Shown here in pieces: positions 26,056-35,133 of a DNA stretch of 64,000 bases. The notes under the pieces are model-generated. The model was not told the DNA's origin. It was given only the letters and a program-made list of their open reading frames with translations, and made no database searches. The DNA is from Prauserella alba. GTDB lineage: Bacteria > Actinomycetota > Actinomycetes > Mycobacteriales > Pseudonocardiaceae. Both the position numbers and the translations under genes were made by a program. Location of the stretch: positions 434,001 to 498,000 of the forward strand of contig NZ_JAMTCH010000004.1 in the NCBI RefSeq assembly GCF_024171735.1, read 5' to 3'. Within the stretch, counting starts at the first letter, position 1; each line of letters opens with the position of its first letter.

Positions 26056-26964
26056 ATGGACCTCCACCACGTCAAGGCCTTCCTCGCCGTCGCCGAGGAA
26101 CTGCACTTCGGCAGGGCCGCCGCACGACTGCACATCGCCCAGCCGCCACTGAGCCGCACCATTCAGCAACTCGAACGCCACCTCGGCTCGCCACTGTTCG
26201 ACCGCACCACCCGCCGCGTCAGCCTGACCGCGCAGGGCGAGGCGCTCGTGCCCGCCGCGTACGACATCGTGAACGCCTTCGATGCCGCCGAACGGGCGGT
26301 CGCCCACGCGGGCGAGGGCGCCGTCGGCAAGGTCTCGATCGGCTTCGCCGGCCCGTCGTCACACCCGCTGATCAGCGCCCTCGCCCAGCGCGTCCGCCAG
26401 GAGCAGCCGGGCATCGAACTGGCGTTGAGCAGCACGACCTACGGCTCCGACGCGATCGGCCAGCTCGCCGACGGCACCCTCGACATGGCGATCGTGCGCT
26501 GGGACGCCACGCCGTCCGGCATGCGCTCCCGCGTCGTCCGCGTCGACCACTACGTCATCGTCGTCCCCGAATCGCACCCGCTCGCGGGACGTGACTCGGT
26601 CGGCATGGACGAACTCGTCGACGAGCCGTGGGTGTTCCTCGAAGCCGCGAGCGGCTCGTCGTTGCGTGACACCGCGATCCGCAAGGCCGAACAGACCGGA
26701 TTCACACCGCGTATCGCCCAGCACGGGCCCGACACCTGGACGCTCATGGCACTCGTGGCCGCAGGGGTCGGGCTGACGATGACCGTGGACACGGCGTTCC
26801 GGAACGTCATCACCACCGGCCTGTCGGTCATCCCGCTCGAAGGGGGCAGGGAGGAAGCGCTCGCCCGCCTGATCTGGCGCACCGAGACCACGCCCGCCGT
26901 CGACCGGGTACTCGAACTGTCCGAACGCGCGTTGCCCACACCCGACGGCTACGGCGGGCTGTGA
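26056..26964 (+). CDS. LysR family transcriptional regulator
   Basis: 302 residues. HTH MDLHHVKAFLAVAEELHFGR with RLHIAQPPLSRTIQQLE at residues 1-60, then a two-lobed substrate-binding domain (about 90-300: VSIGFAGPSSHPLISAL). This subtype resembles regulators of aromatic and organic-acid catabolism (CatR/BenM-like). It is divergent from the CaiB/acyl-CoA dehydrogenase pair and convergent with the TRAP/CoA-transferase operon; the first is its likeliest target. Confidence 0.88.
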   Translation: MDLHHVKAFLAVAEELHFGRAAARLHIAQPPLSRTIQQLERHLGSPLFDRTTRRVSLTAQGEALVPAAYDIVNAFDAAERAVAHAGEGAVGKVSIGFAGPSSHPLISALAQRVRQEQPGIELALSSTTYGSDAIGQLADGTLDMAIVRWDATPSGMRSRVVRVDHYVIVVPESHPLAGRDSVGMDELVDEPWVFLEAASGSSLRDTAIRKAEQTGFTPRIAQHGPDTWTLMALVAAGVGLTMTVDTAFRNVITTGLSVIPLEGGREEALARLIWRTETTPAVDRVLELSERALPTPDGYGGL

Positions 26965-26996
26965 CCGGCCGCGGAGCCGTCACCGCAGATTCACCG

Positions 26997-27848
26997 TCAC
27001 CGCAGATACAGCCGCACCGTGTCGATCTCCTCCCGCAGCAGGCGGACGTCCTCGGTGCGGGGCCGCGGCGTCTCCGCCACGTCGCCGCGCACGCGCAGGT
27101 CCCAGCCGGTGTTCCCGGTCACCTCGGCCACCGTGACGCCGGGGTGCACCGCCGCGAGCTCCAGCTCGCCGTCACGGTCGGGCCTGCGCAGCACCCCGAG
27201 CGGGGTGATCACGGTGGTGACCCCGGCACCCTGCGGTTGATGGAACCCGTCCTGCCGCCGCGCCCTGACGGGGCTCGGCGAGGTGCAGAAGTCCACCTCC
27301 TCCGGCAGCGCAGCCGGGTCGTGGCGGCGCAGCACGACCACGATCTCGCGGGCGGAGGCGATGATGTCGCTCGCGCCGCCCGATCCGGGCAGTCGCACCT
27401 CCGGCCGCCGCCAGTCGCCGATCACAGAGGTGTTGATGTTGCCGATCCGGTCGACCTGCGCGGCGCCGAGGAACCCGACGTCGACGTAACCGCCCTGCAG
27501 CACGTAGCCGAACAGCGCGTCCATGCTCAACATCGCCTCGGACCCCGACACCAGAACCGAGTCCGCGATCCCCTCGGCCATCGCCTCCGGATGCGCACCG
27601 ACGACACCGGACTCGTAGACGAGTTCGACGCCCGGGTTGACAGTGCGTTTGGCCAGGTCCACGGCCAGGGTCGGCAGCCCCACCCCGGCGAAGACCCGAT
27701 GGCGCCCTGCGAGTTCGCGCGCGGCGACCGTGGCGAGGAACTCGGCGCTGTGCGGCGGCACCTCGGATACGTCCACAGTGACCCCTTCCGTGATCGCCGC
27801 GTCCGCGGTGGACGAGCCACCGACCCGGGCCGAGGAGTCGGCCGTCAT
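26997..27848 (-). CDS. CoA-transferase subunit beta (glutaconate CoA-transferase B type)
   Basis: 283 residues. The active-site glutamate of class I CoA-transferases is expected in ELVYESGVVGAHPE (about residue 80). The rest (LGAAQVDRIGNINTSVIG, LPGSGGASDII) fits GctB-like and IpdB-like subunits. It overlaps the alpha subunit gene by ATGA, so the two subunits are made together. Substrate might be a C5 dicarboxylate such as glutaconate or glutarate; related proteins (IpdAB) act as ring-opening hydrolases in steroid breakdown, so a hydrolase role is the main alternative. An N-terminal tail of about 30 residues is Ser/Ala/Thr rich. Confidence 0.83.
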   Translation of the reverse strand: MTADSSARVGGSSTADAAITEGVTVDVSEVPPHSAEFLATVAARELAGRHRVFAGVGLPTLAVDLAKRTVNPGVELVYESGVVGAHPEAMAEGIADSVLVSGSEAMLSMDALFGYVLQGGYVDVGFLGAAQVDRIGNINTSVIGDWRRPEVRLPGSGGASDIIASAREIVVVLRRHDPAALPEEVDFCTSPSPVRARRQDGFHQPQGAGVTTVITPLGVLRRPDRDGELELAAVHPGVTVAEVTGNTGWDLRVRGDVAETPRPRTEDVRLLREEIDTVRLYLR

Positions 27849-28768
27849 CCCTGCCTCCGTCCGTACGAGACCGAACCCGACGGGGCCGGAGCGACCCGGA
27901 GCCCGTCCCAGCGCTGCTCGCCGAGCTTGGCGAGATAGCCCGCGTGGTCGGCGGTGCCGTGGATCCACTCGTCGATCCACGCGAGCGCCCTCTCCCTGTC
28001 CCTGCTGATCGGGGTCCACTCCCGGTAGAAGGCGCTGTCCCGGTCGTAACAGCCCTGTGCGTACGACGGGTGCGCGCCGCCGGGCACCTCGACGACCGCG
28101 TCCACTGCGTGTGCGGGGATCAGCGTGCGGTTGGGGTCGGCGCGGACCGTCTCCGGCGCGACGACCTCCTCGACCGTCACGATCACGGCCGAGGCGGCGT
28201 ACGCGGCGGGGGCTTGCGCCCCGGTGATCCCCCACAGCTGCGTGTTGCCGTTCGCGTCGGCCCGCTGGGCGTGCACGATCGTCACGTCGGGATTGAGCGG
28301 CGGTACGACGTACACCCTGCCTTCGCCGTACGGACTCTCCACCGAACGGATACGAGGGTTCAGCGCAGGAAGATCACTGCCCACATAGGACAGCAGCGGC
28401 TGGAACGGCAGTCGCTTCGCACCCGCCTCGTAGCGGCAGTACATCCCGTAGTGCGAGTACTCCTCCGTCTCCAGCGGCGCCGGATCGTGCTGTTCGACCC
28501 GCCGCCGGATCTCGTACAGCGACCCGGCCGAACCGCTGGCGAAGAACGACGCCACGAGCCTGCTCACGCAGCCGGCGACCAGGAGCTGATCGGTGAGGAT
28601 GTCCGGCGTCATCCGGCACATCGTCAGGTCACGCCTGCGCTGCCGGATGATCTCGTGCCCCGCCGCGAACGGGATCAGATGGCCGAATCCCTCCAGTGCC
28701 ACGGTCATCCCGTCCCGCACGTGTGCGGCGACAGCCTCGGCCAGCGTCGTCACCTTCGACCCGGTCAC
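27845..28768 (-). CDS. CoA-transferase subunit alpha (glutaconate CoA-transferase A type)
   Basis: 307 residues. It follows the Acidaminococcus GctA layout that I remember: TLAEAVAAHVRDGMTVALEG at the start, VTIVHAQRADANGNTQLWG in the middle and GAHPSYAQGCYDRDSAFYRE near 240. It pairs with the beta subunit and is coupled by ATGA overlaps to both it and the TRAP permease upstream. This coupling suggests that the transported acid is the substrate to be activated with CoA. Confidence 0.83.
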   Translation of the reverse strand: MTGSKVTTLAEAVAAHVRDGMTVALEGFGHLIPFAAGHEIIRQRRRDLTMCRMTPDILTDQLLVAGCVSRLVASFFASGSAGSLYEIRRRVEQHDPAPLETEEYSHYGMYCRYEAGAKRLPFQPLLSYVGSDLPALNPRIRSVESPYGEGRVYVVPPLNPDVTIVHAQRADANGNTQLWGITGAQAPAAYAASAVIVTVEEVVAPETVRADPNRTLIPAHAVDAVVEVPGGAHPSYAQGCYDRDSAFYREWTPISRDRERALAWIDEWIHGTADHAGYLAKLGEQRWDGLRVAPAPSGSVSYGRRQG

Positions 28769-30927
28769 GTGCGGACCTCCGGATCGTTCTCCCGCCGCTC
28801 ACCCGATCCGGCCCGGTCCGGCGGCCCACCATCCGACACGGCCCCATCCGATACCGCTCCATCCGATACCGACCCGTCGTGGCCGACGTCGCTGCCACCG
28901 CGAACCTCCGGCGGAGCCCCGTAGTGACCGAACGCCCGAAGTGCGGCCAGCAGCACGACCACCACGACCAGGCCCGTCACCGACGAGACCGTCTCCGGCA
29001 GCAGCAGCGCGACACCCGCGACGAGCGCAACCGCGCGCGCCCACCCCGGCATCCGCACCTCCACCAGCGGTGCGTAGCCCTCGAACGCGGCACCCATCGC
29101 GAACACACCGACGATCGCCAAGCCGACGGCCTGCAGCACGGAGCCGACGTCGTCCTGGGCGACCAGGGCGGGGTTGAGCGCGAAACAGAACGGCACGATG
29201 TACTTGGCCGCGCCCAGCCGCATCGCCGTGACGGCCGTGGCCATCGGCGAGGTGCGGGCGATGCCGGCCGCCGCGAACGCGGCCAGCGCGACCGGTGGCG
29301 TGATGTACGAGGCGGCCGCCCAGTAGATGACGAACAGGTGCGCGGCGACCGGGTCGACGCCCAGTTCGACGAGTGCGGGCGCCATCACGATCGCGAGGAA
29401 GACGTACACCGCCGACACCGTCATCCCCATGCCCAGCACGAAGCAGGTGATCGCGCCGGCGATGAGGATCAGCAGCACGTTGTCGCCGACGGCCGCGACG
29501 AGTTCGCGGGCCAGTGACAGCGAAGCCCCGGACATCGACAGCGCACCGACGATCAGCCCGACGCCCGCGATGATGCCGACGATCTCGGCGATCGACCGGC
29601 CCGAGTCGACGACCACGGCGAGCAGGCCACGGGCCCCGAGCCGGTTCCGCGGCCGTAGCACCGCGATCGCCAGCAGCAGCGCCGCCGCCATGAACGGCGC
29701 CTGCGCCTCGTCACGCTGCCAGACCAGCAGCAGGATGAGCGCGCCGAGGGCCAGCAGATACGGCCAACCCGTCCGCAGTGTCGCCAGGGCCTTCGGCAGG
29801 TGTGACCGCGGTTCGCCGCGCATCCCGGTGCGGGCGGCGTAGGCGTCGACCTGGGTGAAGACGCCGACGTAGTACAGCAGCGCGGGCGCTGCCGCCGCGA
29901 GTGCCACCTCGGAGTACGGAATGCCGAGGAACGAGACCATCAGGAACGCCGCCGTGCCCATGATCGGCGGGGTGATCGACCCACCGGTGGCTGCCGTGGC
30001 CTCGATACCGGCCGCGTACGTGCCGGGATAGCCGGCACGCTTCATCGCCGGAATCGTCATCGGGCCGGTGGTGAGCACATTGGACACCGCGGAGCCGCTC
30101 ATCATGCCCATGGACGCGGAGCTCGTCACCGCGACCTTGGCCGAACCACCGCGGGCGTGGCCGAAGACGCTGCGCGCGAGGTCGATGAAGAACTCGGCGC
30201 CGCCGGTGCGCTGCAGCACGACCCCGAACACCAGGAAACCGATCAGGATCGCACCCGCGGTCTGCAACGGCAGTCCGAGGATCGAGTCCGGTCCGAGCGC
30301 GTGGACCGTCGCCGCGCGCTCGATGGGGAACGGCACGCCCTGCAGGAACCCGATGGGCATCTGCTCCGCGATCAACGGGTACAGCGAGAACGCACCCGCG
30401 ATGATCGTGACGACGAGTCCGGCCGTGCGCCGCAGCGCCTCCAGCACCAGCAGCCACAGCACGAACGACGCAACGACCGCGAGCGGCGGTGCGGCGTAGT
30501 CCCAGCCCTCGAGCGAGATCTGCTCGGCGTGGCTCGCGAAGTACAGGTTGGTCGCGACACAGCCGACGGCGAGGACGGCGTCGTACCAGGGCACCGCGAA
30601 GCGGGACCGCTCGGCGGACTTACGCGCCCTGACGAGGATGAAGACCTGCGACAGGAAGCACGCCAGCACGACGTACAGGAACGCGTTCAGCAGCAGCGTG
30701 AAACCGCCTGGGTTCCAGAAGAAGACCTGGTTCAGCACCACCAGCACTCCGGCGACCGTCAGCGTCACGGCCACGGTCGCCCAGAACCGCTGCCCGGCCG
30801 TGAGCCGCGCCGGCTCCGCAGCCGGTGCGGCGGCGTGCCGCTCGCCTGCGGGGTCGCCGTCGCCGTGACTGTCGCCGTGGCCGTCGCCGTGGCCGCCGGC
30901 CGAACGGTCGTCGATCACGTCATTCAT
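28765..30927 (-). CDS. TRAP transporter fused permease (TAXI type)
   Basis: 720 residues, about 16-18 membrane segments: a four-helix DctQ-like part joined to a DctM-like part, as in TAXI-TRAP systems. Key stretches are SSASMGMMSGSAVSNVLTTG, ATGGSITPPIMGTAAFLM and YWAAASYITPPVALAAFAAA. It would import an organic acid with sodium. Two low-complexity tails are unusual: an N-terminal His/Gly/Asp-rich run (GGHGDGHGDSHGDGD, about 10-26) and a C-terminal run of SVSDGA repeats encoded by three 15-bp units (28829-28873). It overlaps the receptor gene by 8 bp and the CoA-transferase alpha gene by 4 bp. Confidence 0.88.
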   Translation of the reverse strand: MNDVIDDRSAGGHGDGHGDSHGDGDPAGERHAAAPAAEPARLTAGQRFWATVAVTLTVAGVLVVLNQVFFWNPGGFTLLLNAFLYVVLACFLSQVFILVRARKSAERSRFAVPWYDAVLAVGCVATNLYFASHAEQISLEGWDYAAPPLAVVASFVLWLLVLEALRRTAGLVVTIIAGAFSLYPLIAEQMPIGFLQGVPFPIERAATVHALGPDSILGLPLQTAGAILIGFLVFGVVLQRTGGAEFFIDLARSVFGHARGGSAKVAVTSSASMGMMSGSAVSNVLTTGPMTIPAMKRAGYPGTYAAGIEATAATGGSITPPIMGTAAFLMVSFLGIPYSEVALAAAAPALLYYVGVFTQVDAYAARTGMRGEPRSHLPKALATLRTGWPYLLALGALILLLVWQRDEAQAPFMAAALLLAIAVLRPRNRLGARGLLAVVVDSGRSIAEIVGIIAGVGLIVGALSMSGASLSLARELVAAVGDNVLLILIAGAITCFVLGMGMTVSAVYVFLAIVMAPALVELGVDPVAAHLFVIYWAAASYITPPVALAAFAAAGIARTSPMATAVTAMRLGAAKYIVPFCFALNPALVAQDDVGSVLQAVGLAIVGVFAMGAAFEGYAPLVEVRMPGWARAVALVAGVALLLPETVSSVTGLVVVVVLLAALRAFGHYGAPPEVRGGSDVGHDGSVSDGAVSDGAVSDGGPPDRAGSGERRENDPEVRT

Positions 30928-32050
30928 CGCCGGCCTCCTCGATGTGCTGCTTCTTCCAGGCCGCCCAGTCCCGGCGAAGATTCTCCGAACCCTTCACCTG
31001 CTGCCAGCCGCGGCGCAGCTGTTTCTCCTGTGCCAGCAGTTCCTCCTGCCGGTGCTGGGCCTCGTCGGTCCACACGCCCTCCTGCTTCAGGACCTCGATG
31101 AGGCCGGGGTGGAACGGCACCTCCACCGGCGCGATCATCGCGTGGTCGGTCGACCACAGATCCGTGGTCGAGGTCGCGTCCCGGTACGTGTCGTAGCTGT
31201 CTACAATGGACTTGGCCAGCTGGGAGGCGACCACGTCGGAGGTACCTGCGTAGGTGATGATCGGAACGGCGTACCAGAAGCCGGTGTCCGAGCCGCCTTC
31301 CTCCTGACCCGGCGCACCGCTGAACGAACGCAGCTCCACCGACGGCACGTTCTCCTCGATCGCCCGCCGCGTGCGCGGATCGCCGGCGTCGAACTCCAAC
31401 CAGTGCACCGGCGTGGTCGATTCGAGTTCCGCGAGCGAGGAGCCGTACACCTGCTGGAACAGCACGTCGAGCTTGCCCGCCTTGAGCGCGTCCGGCTGCT
31501 CGCCGTAGCCGATGTCGACGGGACGGACGTCCGCCCAGCTGAGCCCGGCACTGGCGAGCATCGCCTCGGTCTTCTGGTTGACCGAGGGGTTGGCCGTGAT
31601 CCGCGGGACCCGCTTGCCTTCGAGGTCGGCGGCCCCGCGGATGCCGGAGCCGTCCCGTGCCATCCAGCTGTGCGGCGCGGTCGGGCCCCAGACCACTCGC
31701 GTCGGCTGTGGCCCCCAGTCCTCGTCGGCGAACTCGTGCTCGGCGCGGAAACCGAAGATGTACTCGTCGCCGGTGCGGGCGAACTGTGTCTGGCCGTCCT
31801 TGAGCGGGAGCATCCGCCCGATCGCCGTACCGGAGGTGATGATCCGGAACCGGGTCCCCTGCTCCGCGGTCACGGCATCGGCGACGGCGGCCACGTCGGC
31901 GAACGTCGCCGTGCCCGTGCCGTAGGTGGACAGTGCCACCACGTCGAGCGGGGTCTCACTGCGGGCCGGATCCTCACCTCCTCCGCAGCCGGAGAGGAGG
32001 AGCAGGGCAGCGGCCACGAGCGCGGCCGGCGTGTGACGTCGTGTGTCCAT
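30920..32050 (-). CDS. TAXI family TRAP solute receptor (lipoprotein)
   Basis: 376 residues. The first 22 residues form a lipoprotein signal, with LLLLSGC and lipid-attached C22, so the protein is anchored outside the membrane. Typical TAXI receptor parts follow: GTGTATFADVAAVADAVT, FRIITSGTAIGRMLPLKDG, RVPRITANPSVNQKTEAML. It captures the solute for the fused permease. The frame is open upstream to 32146, but the signal peptide sets the start at 32050. First gene of the four-gene uptake and CoA-activation operon. Confidence 0.87.
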   Translation of the reverse strand: MDTRRHTPAALVAAALLLLSGCGGGEDPARSETPLDVVALSTYGTGTATFADVAAVADAVTAEQGTRFRIITSGTAIGRMLPLKDGQTQFARTGDEYIFGFRAEHEFADEDWGPQPTRVVWGPTAPHSWMARDGSGIRGAADLEGKRVPRITANPSVNQKTEAMLASAGLSWADVRPVDIGYGEQPDALKAGKLDVLFQQVYGSSLAELESTTPVHWLEFDAGDPRTRRAIEENVPSVELRSFSGAPGQEEGGSDTGFWYAVPIITYAGTSDVVASQLAKSIVDSYDTYRDATSTTDLWSTDHAMIAPVEVPFHPGLIEVLKQEGVWTDEAQHRQEELLAQEKQLRRGWQQVKGSENLRRDWAAWKKQHIEEAGDE

Positions 32051-32196
32051 CCATTCGTCCCGTCGTTGGGAGAAGCGCCACCCGCAACGGTGATGGACAG
32101 CACAGGCTCGACGCCAATACTTCTTGTCGAGCCGATTGATACTCACATGGTGTCGTCACGGTCGCCGATTTTGCCGACGGTGGCTGTAATCAGTCC

Positions 32197-32237
32197 CGTG
32201 ACCGCGGTCGACAGACTGGCTGCCGACCGCGGTCACG
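32197..32237 (-). terminator. Terminator downstream of the Gfo/Idh/MocA gene
   Basis: CGTGACCGCGGTCG pairs perfectly with CGACCGCGGTCACG over a 13-nt loop, 35 nt past the stop of the leftward oxidoreductase gene and well upstream of the receptor gene. Confidence 0.7.
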
Positions 32238-32271
32238 GCGGCGACCCGCGGCTTCAGCGAGCGGCGCGGTT

Positions 32272-33297
32272 TCAGCGAGCGGCGAAGCTGTGGGCGCGTT
32301 CGACGAGTTCGAGGACTTCGACCGCGTCGTTCGGGTCAACCGGAACGTCTCCGGTGCCGGCGAGGGCCTCCGCGAGCTTGCGGTAGAAGCCGCCGTAATC
32401 CCCGCGGCGCGGTTCCACCCGCCGCTGCTCGTCCCGCGTACCGACCGTGGCCCACTGTGCCTCACCGCGCACACCCAACCCGGCATCACCAGGCCTGGCA
32501 CCCCCACGCAACGCGTCCTCCTGCGGATCCAACCCCCAGATAGTGAACCCGCCACGCGAACCCGCCACATGGAACCGCGGCGCAGGCAACGCCGCGAACC
32601 CGGACATCACCAACCGCGACCGCGTCCCACTCGCATGCCGCAGCACCACCATCGAATCGTCATCGGCCTTGTCGGACCCGCGCGTGATCACATCCGCCCA
32701 CAGATCCTCGACCGGCCCGAACAACTGCACCGCCTGATCGATCAGATGAGTCCCCAGATCGAACAGAATCCCGCCACCCTCGGCGACCCCCGCACTCGCC
32801 TTCCAACCACGCCCGCCCCCGGGCCGCCACCACTCGAACCGCGACTCGAACGAGTACACCTCACCCAACGCACCGGACTGGACCAACTCCCGCAGCGTCA
32901 GGAAATCCCCGTCCCACCGGCGGTTCTGATACACCGTCAGGACACGCCCCGCCCGGCGCGCGCGGTCGATCAACGCCCGGCCCTGCTCGCTCGTCGTCAC
33001 GAACGGCTTGTCCACCACCACATGCAAACCCGCATCCAGCGCCGCCGCCGCGATGTCCGCATGCGTGGCCGGTGGCGTCCCGATCACCACCAGATCCACA
33101 TCGGACGACCGCTCCCACAACGCGGCCACATCCGGCAACACCGACACCCCCGGATACGACTCCCGCGCCTCCCGCGCCCGCTCCTCGCTACCCGTCACGA
33201 CGAAATCCAACGAGAACGCATCGTCATACTGCAGAAACGGCGCGTGAAACACGCGGCCAGCCAATCCGAAACCGATGACGGCCGTCCGTACGGTCAT
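32272..33297 (-). CDS. Gfo/Idh/MocA family oxidoreductase
   Basis: 341 residues. N-terminal Rossmann domain with VIGFGLAGRVFHAPFL (residues 6-21) and the conserved lysine of VVVDKPFVTT (about 95; DKP in place of the usual EKP). The C-terminal domain has the substrate region GGGILFDLGTHLIDQAVQLF. Such enzymes oxidise or reduce sugars, inositols or related compounds with NAD(P). No sugar genes are nearby, so the substrate is open. It appears to be monocistronic, with a terminator behind it and short tandem repeats in front. Confidence 0.87.
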   Translation of the reverse strand: MTVRTAVIGFGLAGRVFHAPFLQYDDAFSLDFVVTGSEERAREARESYPGVSVLPDVAALWERSSDVDLVVIGTPPATHADIAAAALDAGLHVVVDKPFVTTSEQGRALIDRARRAGRVLTVYQNRRWDGDFLTLRELVQSGALGEVYSFESRFEWWRPGGGRGWKASAGVAEGGGILFDLGTHLIDQAVQLFGPVEDLWADVITRGSDKADDDSMVVLRHASGTRSRLVMSGFAALPAPRFHVAGSRGGFTIWGLDPQEDALRGGARPGDAGLGVRGEAQWATVGTRDEQRRVEPRRGDYGGFYRKLAEALAGTGDVPVDPNDAVEVLELVERAHSFAAR

Positions 33298-33307
33298 GTC
33301 CCCACCT

Positions 33308-33362
33308 TTGCTGTTCCCGGTGTTGCTGTTCCCGGTGTTGCTGTCTTCCGGTGTTGCTGTTC
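33308..33362. repeat. 15-bp tandem repeat upstream of the Gfo/Idh/MocA gene
   Basis: TTGCTGTTCCCGGTG is present about 3.6 times, the third copy with one extra base. It ends about 10 nt before the start codon on the coding strand, so it covers the 5' leader. Copy number changes here could alter expression. Confidence 0.75.
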
Positions 33363-33522
33363 TCGTGCGGGCGGGATGCGGTTCATCGCCGCCGGCGGTG
33401 CGGGCGCCGATGGTACGCCCGCACCGCCGCGGATCCGCGCCACCGCCACGGCACACGACGGGCGGTGCGACCGGCCGTACCCGCCGCCGTGGAGACCGGC
33501 ACACGCTCGGGCGGAACCGCGT

Positions 33523-33996
33523 TCAGGCGAAGACATTGACGCCGTACACGGCGAGGATGCCGCACACCACACCCCAGAGGATGATCGAGATGACCTGCCA
33601 CAGGATCACCCGGTTCCGCGAGGCGCCGAACGACACGATGAGCGCGGACGTGATCTGACTGGGCAGGACCATCTGACCGAGCAGACTCACCCCCGCCACA
33701 CCGTACCGGTCGAACCGCTCCTTGAGCTTCTGCTTCCGGGGCGTCAGCGGGACCTCCTCACGGCCCGCAATGACACGTCCGCGCACCGCGTGCGCCCCGA
33801 ACACGAACGCGAGCATCGAGACGACATTGCCGCCGATCGCCACCGGGATCGCCACGAACGGCGACAGACCCGACAACACGCCGATGACCGACCCGAGGTA
33901 AGACTCGACGAACGGGATAGCCCCCAGTACCAGAATTCCCACCCAGTGAAGGAACCACGGCAGGGAAAGAGCCCATTCCTGCACGCTGCTGATCAT
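33523..33996 (-). CDS. Small multidrug export-like protein (PF06695)
   Basis: 157 residues with four membrane segments. The stretch GAIPFVESYLGSVIGVLSG (about 22-40) with a conserved acidic residue inside a membrane helix, and LPSQITSALIVSFGA later, match the YqaA/COG2426 small export protein family related to DedA. Direct transport evidence for the family is thin. GGGGAG is 5 nt before the ATG. Divergent from a TetR gene with a perfect palindrome between them, so it is probably the regulated target. Confidence 0.8.
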   Translation of the reverse strand: MISSVQEWALSLPWFLHWVGILVLGAIPFVESYLGSVIGVLSGLSPFVAIPVAIGGNVVSMLAFVFGAHAVRGRVIAGREEVPLTPRKQKLKERFDRYGVAGVSLLGQMVLPSQITSALIVSFGASRNRVILWQVISIILWGVVCGILAVYGVNVFA

Positions 33997-34056
33997 GTTC
34001 TCCCCTGATTCCTTTCGTCCCCAGAAAATGCGCACGGACATCGCCTGCGCAGTGAT

Positions 34057-34071
34057 TAGTACACTGTACTA
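34057..34071. promoter_or_regulatory. TetR operator between export protein and tetR
   Basis: TAGTACA-C-TGTACTA is a perfect 15-bp palindrome in the 143-bp gap between the divergent starts at 33996 and 34140. Confidence 0.75.
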
Positions 34072-34139
34072 GTATCGCCGGGACGACAACACGGGCCCAA
34101 CGCCGGAAACGGCGGAACCATCACGACGAGAGGAGAGCC

Positions 34140-34706
34140 ATGGGGGGCCACCGGCAGGGCATCGTGACCGCAGCCCGGGAGATCGCCGTCGAGCAAGGCA
34201 TGGCCGCGTTGAGCGTGCGCGCGGTGGCCGCTCGTGCCGGGGTCGGCGCGAGCACGTTGCGCTACTATTTTCCCACCCAGCGCGACCTGTACGACGTCGT
34301 GACCGACGCGGTGTTCGACAGCAGACTCGGCGACCTGCGTATCCGCGACACACGCATCCCGGCCGTGGACAGGCTGGTCGAATGCCTGCGGCAGTTCGTG
34401 ACACCGGCCGACGGCCTCGAACAGTGGGCGGCCACCGTCGCGGCGGTGGCCGGACCGGATTCGACGCCCGACCGCCGCGCGTTGTGGGCGTCCGCGGTGC
34501 GACGTGCACACGAACGGGTCACCGCGTGGCTCGACGTCCTCGCCGCGGAGGGCGCGCTCCGCGACGGCGACCCCGGCAGGCACGCCCGATTGCTGCTGCT
34601 CGGCGTCGACGGTGGCGCGCTGTGGCTGCTCACCTCGGAGACGGCGGACCTGGCACCGGAGATCGACGAGATCCTCAGGGACCTCGCGGCGACCGTCCTG
34701 CGCTGA
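34140..34706 (+). CDS. TetR/AcrR family regulator
   Basis: 188 residues. HTH at about 5-50: GIVTAAREIAVEQGMAALSV then AGVGASTLRYYFPTQRDLY. A C-terminal effector domain follows with little to identify the ligand. GAGGAGAG precedes the ATG. It is divergent from the small export protein gene and should bind the 15-bp palindrome between them. Confidence 0.87.
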   Translation: MGGHRQGIVTAAREIAVEQGMAALSVRAVAARAGVGASTLRYYFPTQRDLYDVVTDAVFDSRLGDLRIRDTRIPAVDRLVECLRQFVTPADGLEQWAATVAAVAGPDSTPDRRALWASAVRRAHERVTAWLDVLAAEGALRDGDPGRHARLLLLGVDGGALWLLTSETADLAPEIDEILRDLAATVLR

Positions 34707-34712
34707 CCCGGC

Positions 34713-35105
34713 CTACCGCGAGACCGATCCCTGTTCGGCTTCCCGTTCGGCGTCGTCGAAGCGGTCGCGCGCCCGGTTCACCTCGGGAAGCCGCGTGGCG
34801 CTCCACTCCAGCAACGCGTCGATCAGGCCCTGGAGCGTCTTGCCGAGCGGCGTCATCCGGTACTCGACGCCGACCGGCCGGGTACTCACGATCTCGCGCT
34901 CCACCATCCCGTTGCGCTCCAGTCGCCGCAGGGTCGCCGTCAGCGACTTCTGAGTCACCGCGGGAATCGCGCGCCGCAGCTCGTTGAACCGCCGCGGCCG
35001 CTCACACAGCCGGTCGAGCACCTCCAGCGACCACTTGTCCAGCACCTGACCCAGCAGTTCGCGGTGCTCCGGGCCGAGACGCCCCGGATCGGTGGTTTCC
35101 GTCAT
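34713..35105 (-). CDS. HxlR family transcriptional regulator
   Basis: 130 residues, winged helix: LDKWSLEVLDRLCERPRRFNE, then IPAVTQKSLTATLRRLERNG and the wing VEYRMTPLGKTL. The usual HxlR N-terminal redox cysteine is absent; the only possible cysteine is C34 of LCERP, so thiol sensing of the YodB type is uncertain. Divergent from a RidA-family gene that it probably controls. Confidence 0.87.
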   Translation of the reverse strand: MTETTDPGRLGPEHRELLGQVLDKWSLEVLDRLCERPRRFNELRRAIPAVTQKSLTATLRRLERNGMVEREIVSTRPVGVEYRMTPLGKTLQGLIDALLEWSATRLPEVNRARDRFDDAEREAEQGSVSR

Positions 35106-35133
35106 GACACCTGGTCTCGTTGAAGTTCCTTTC

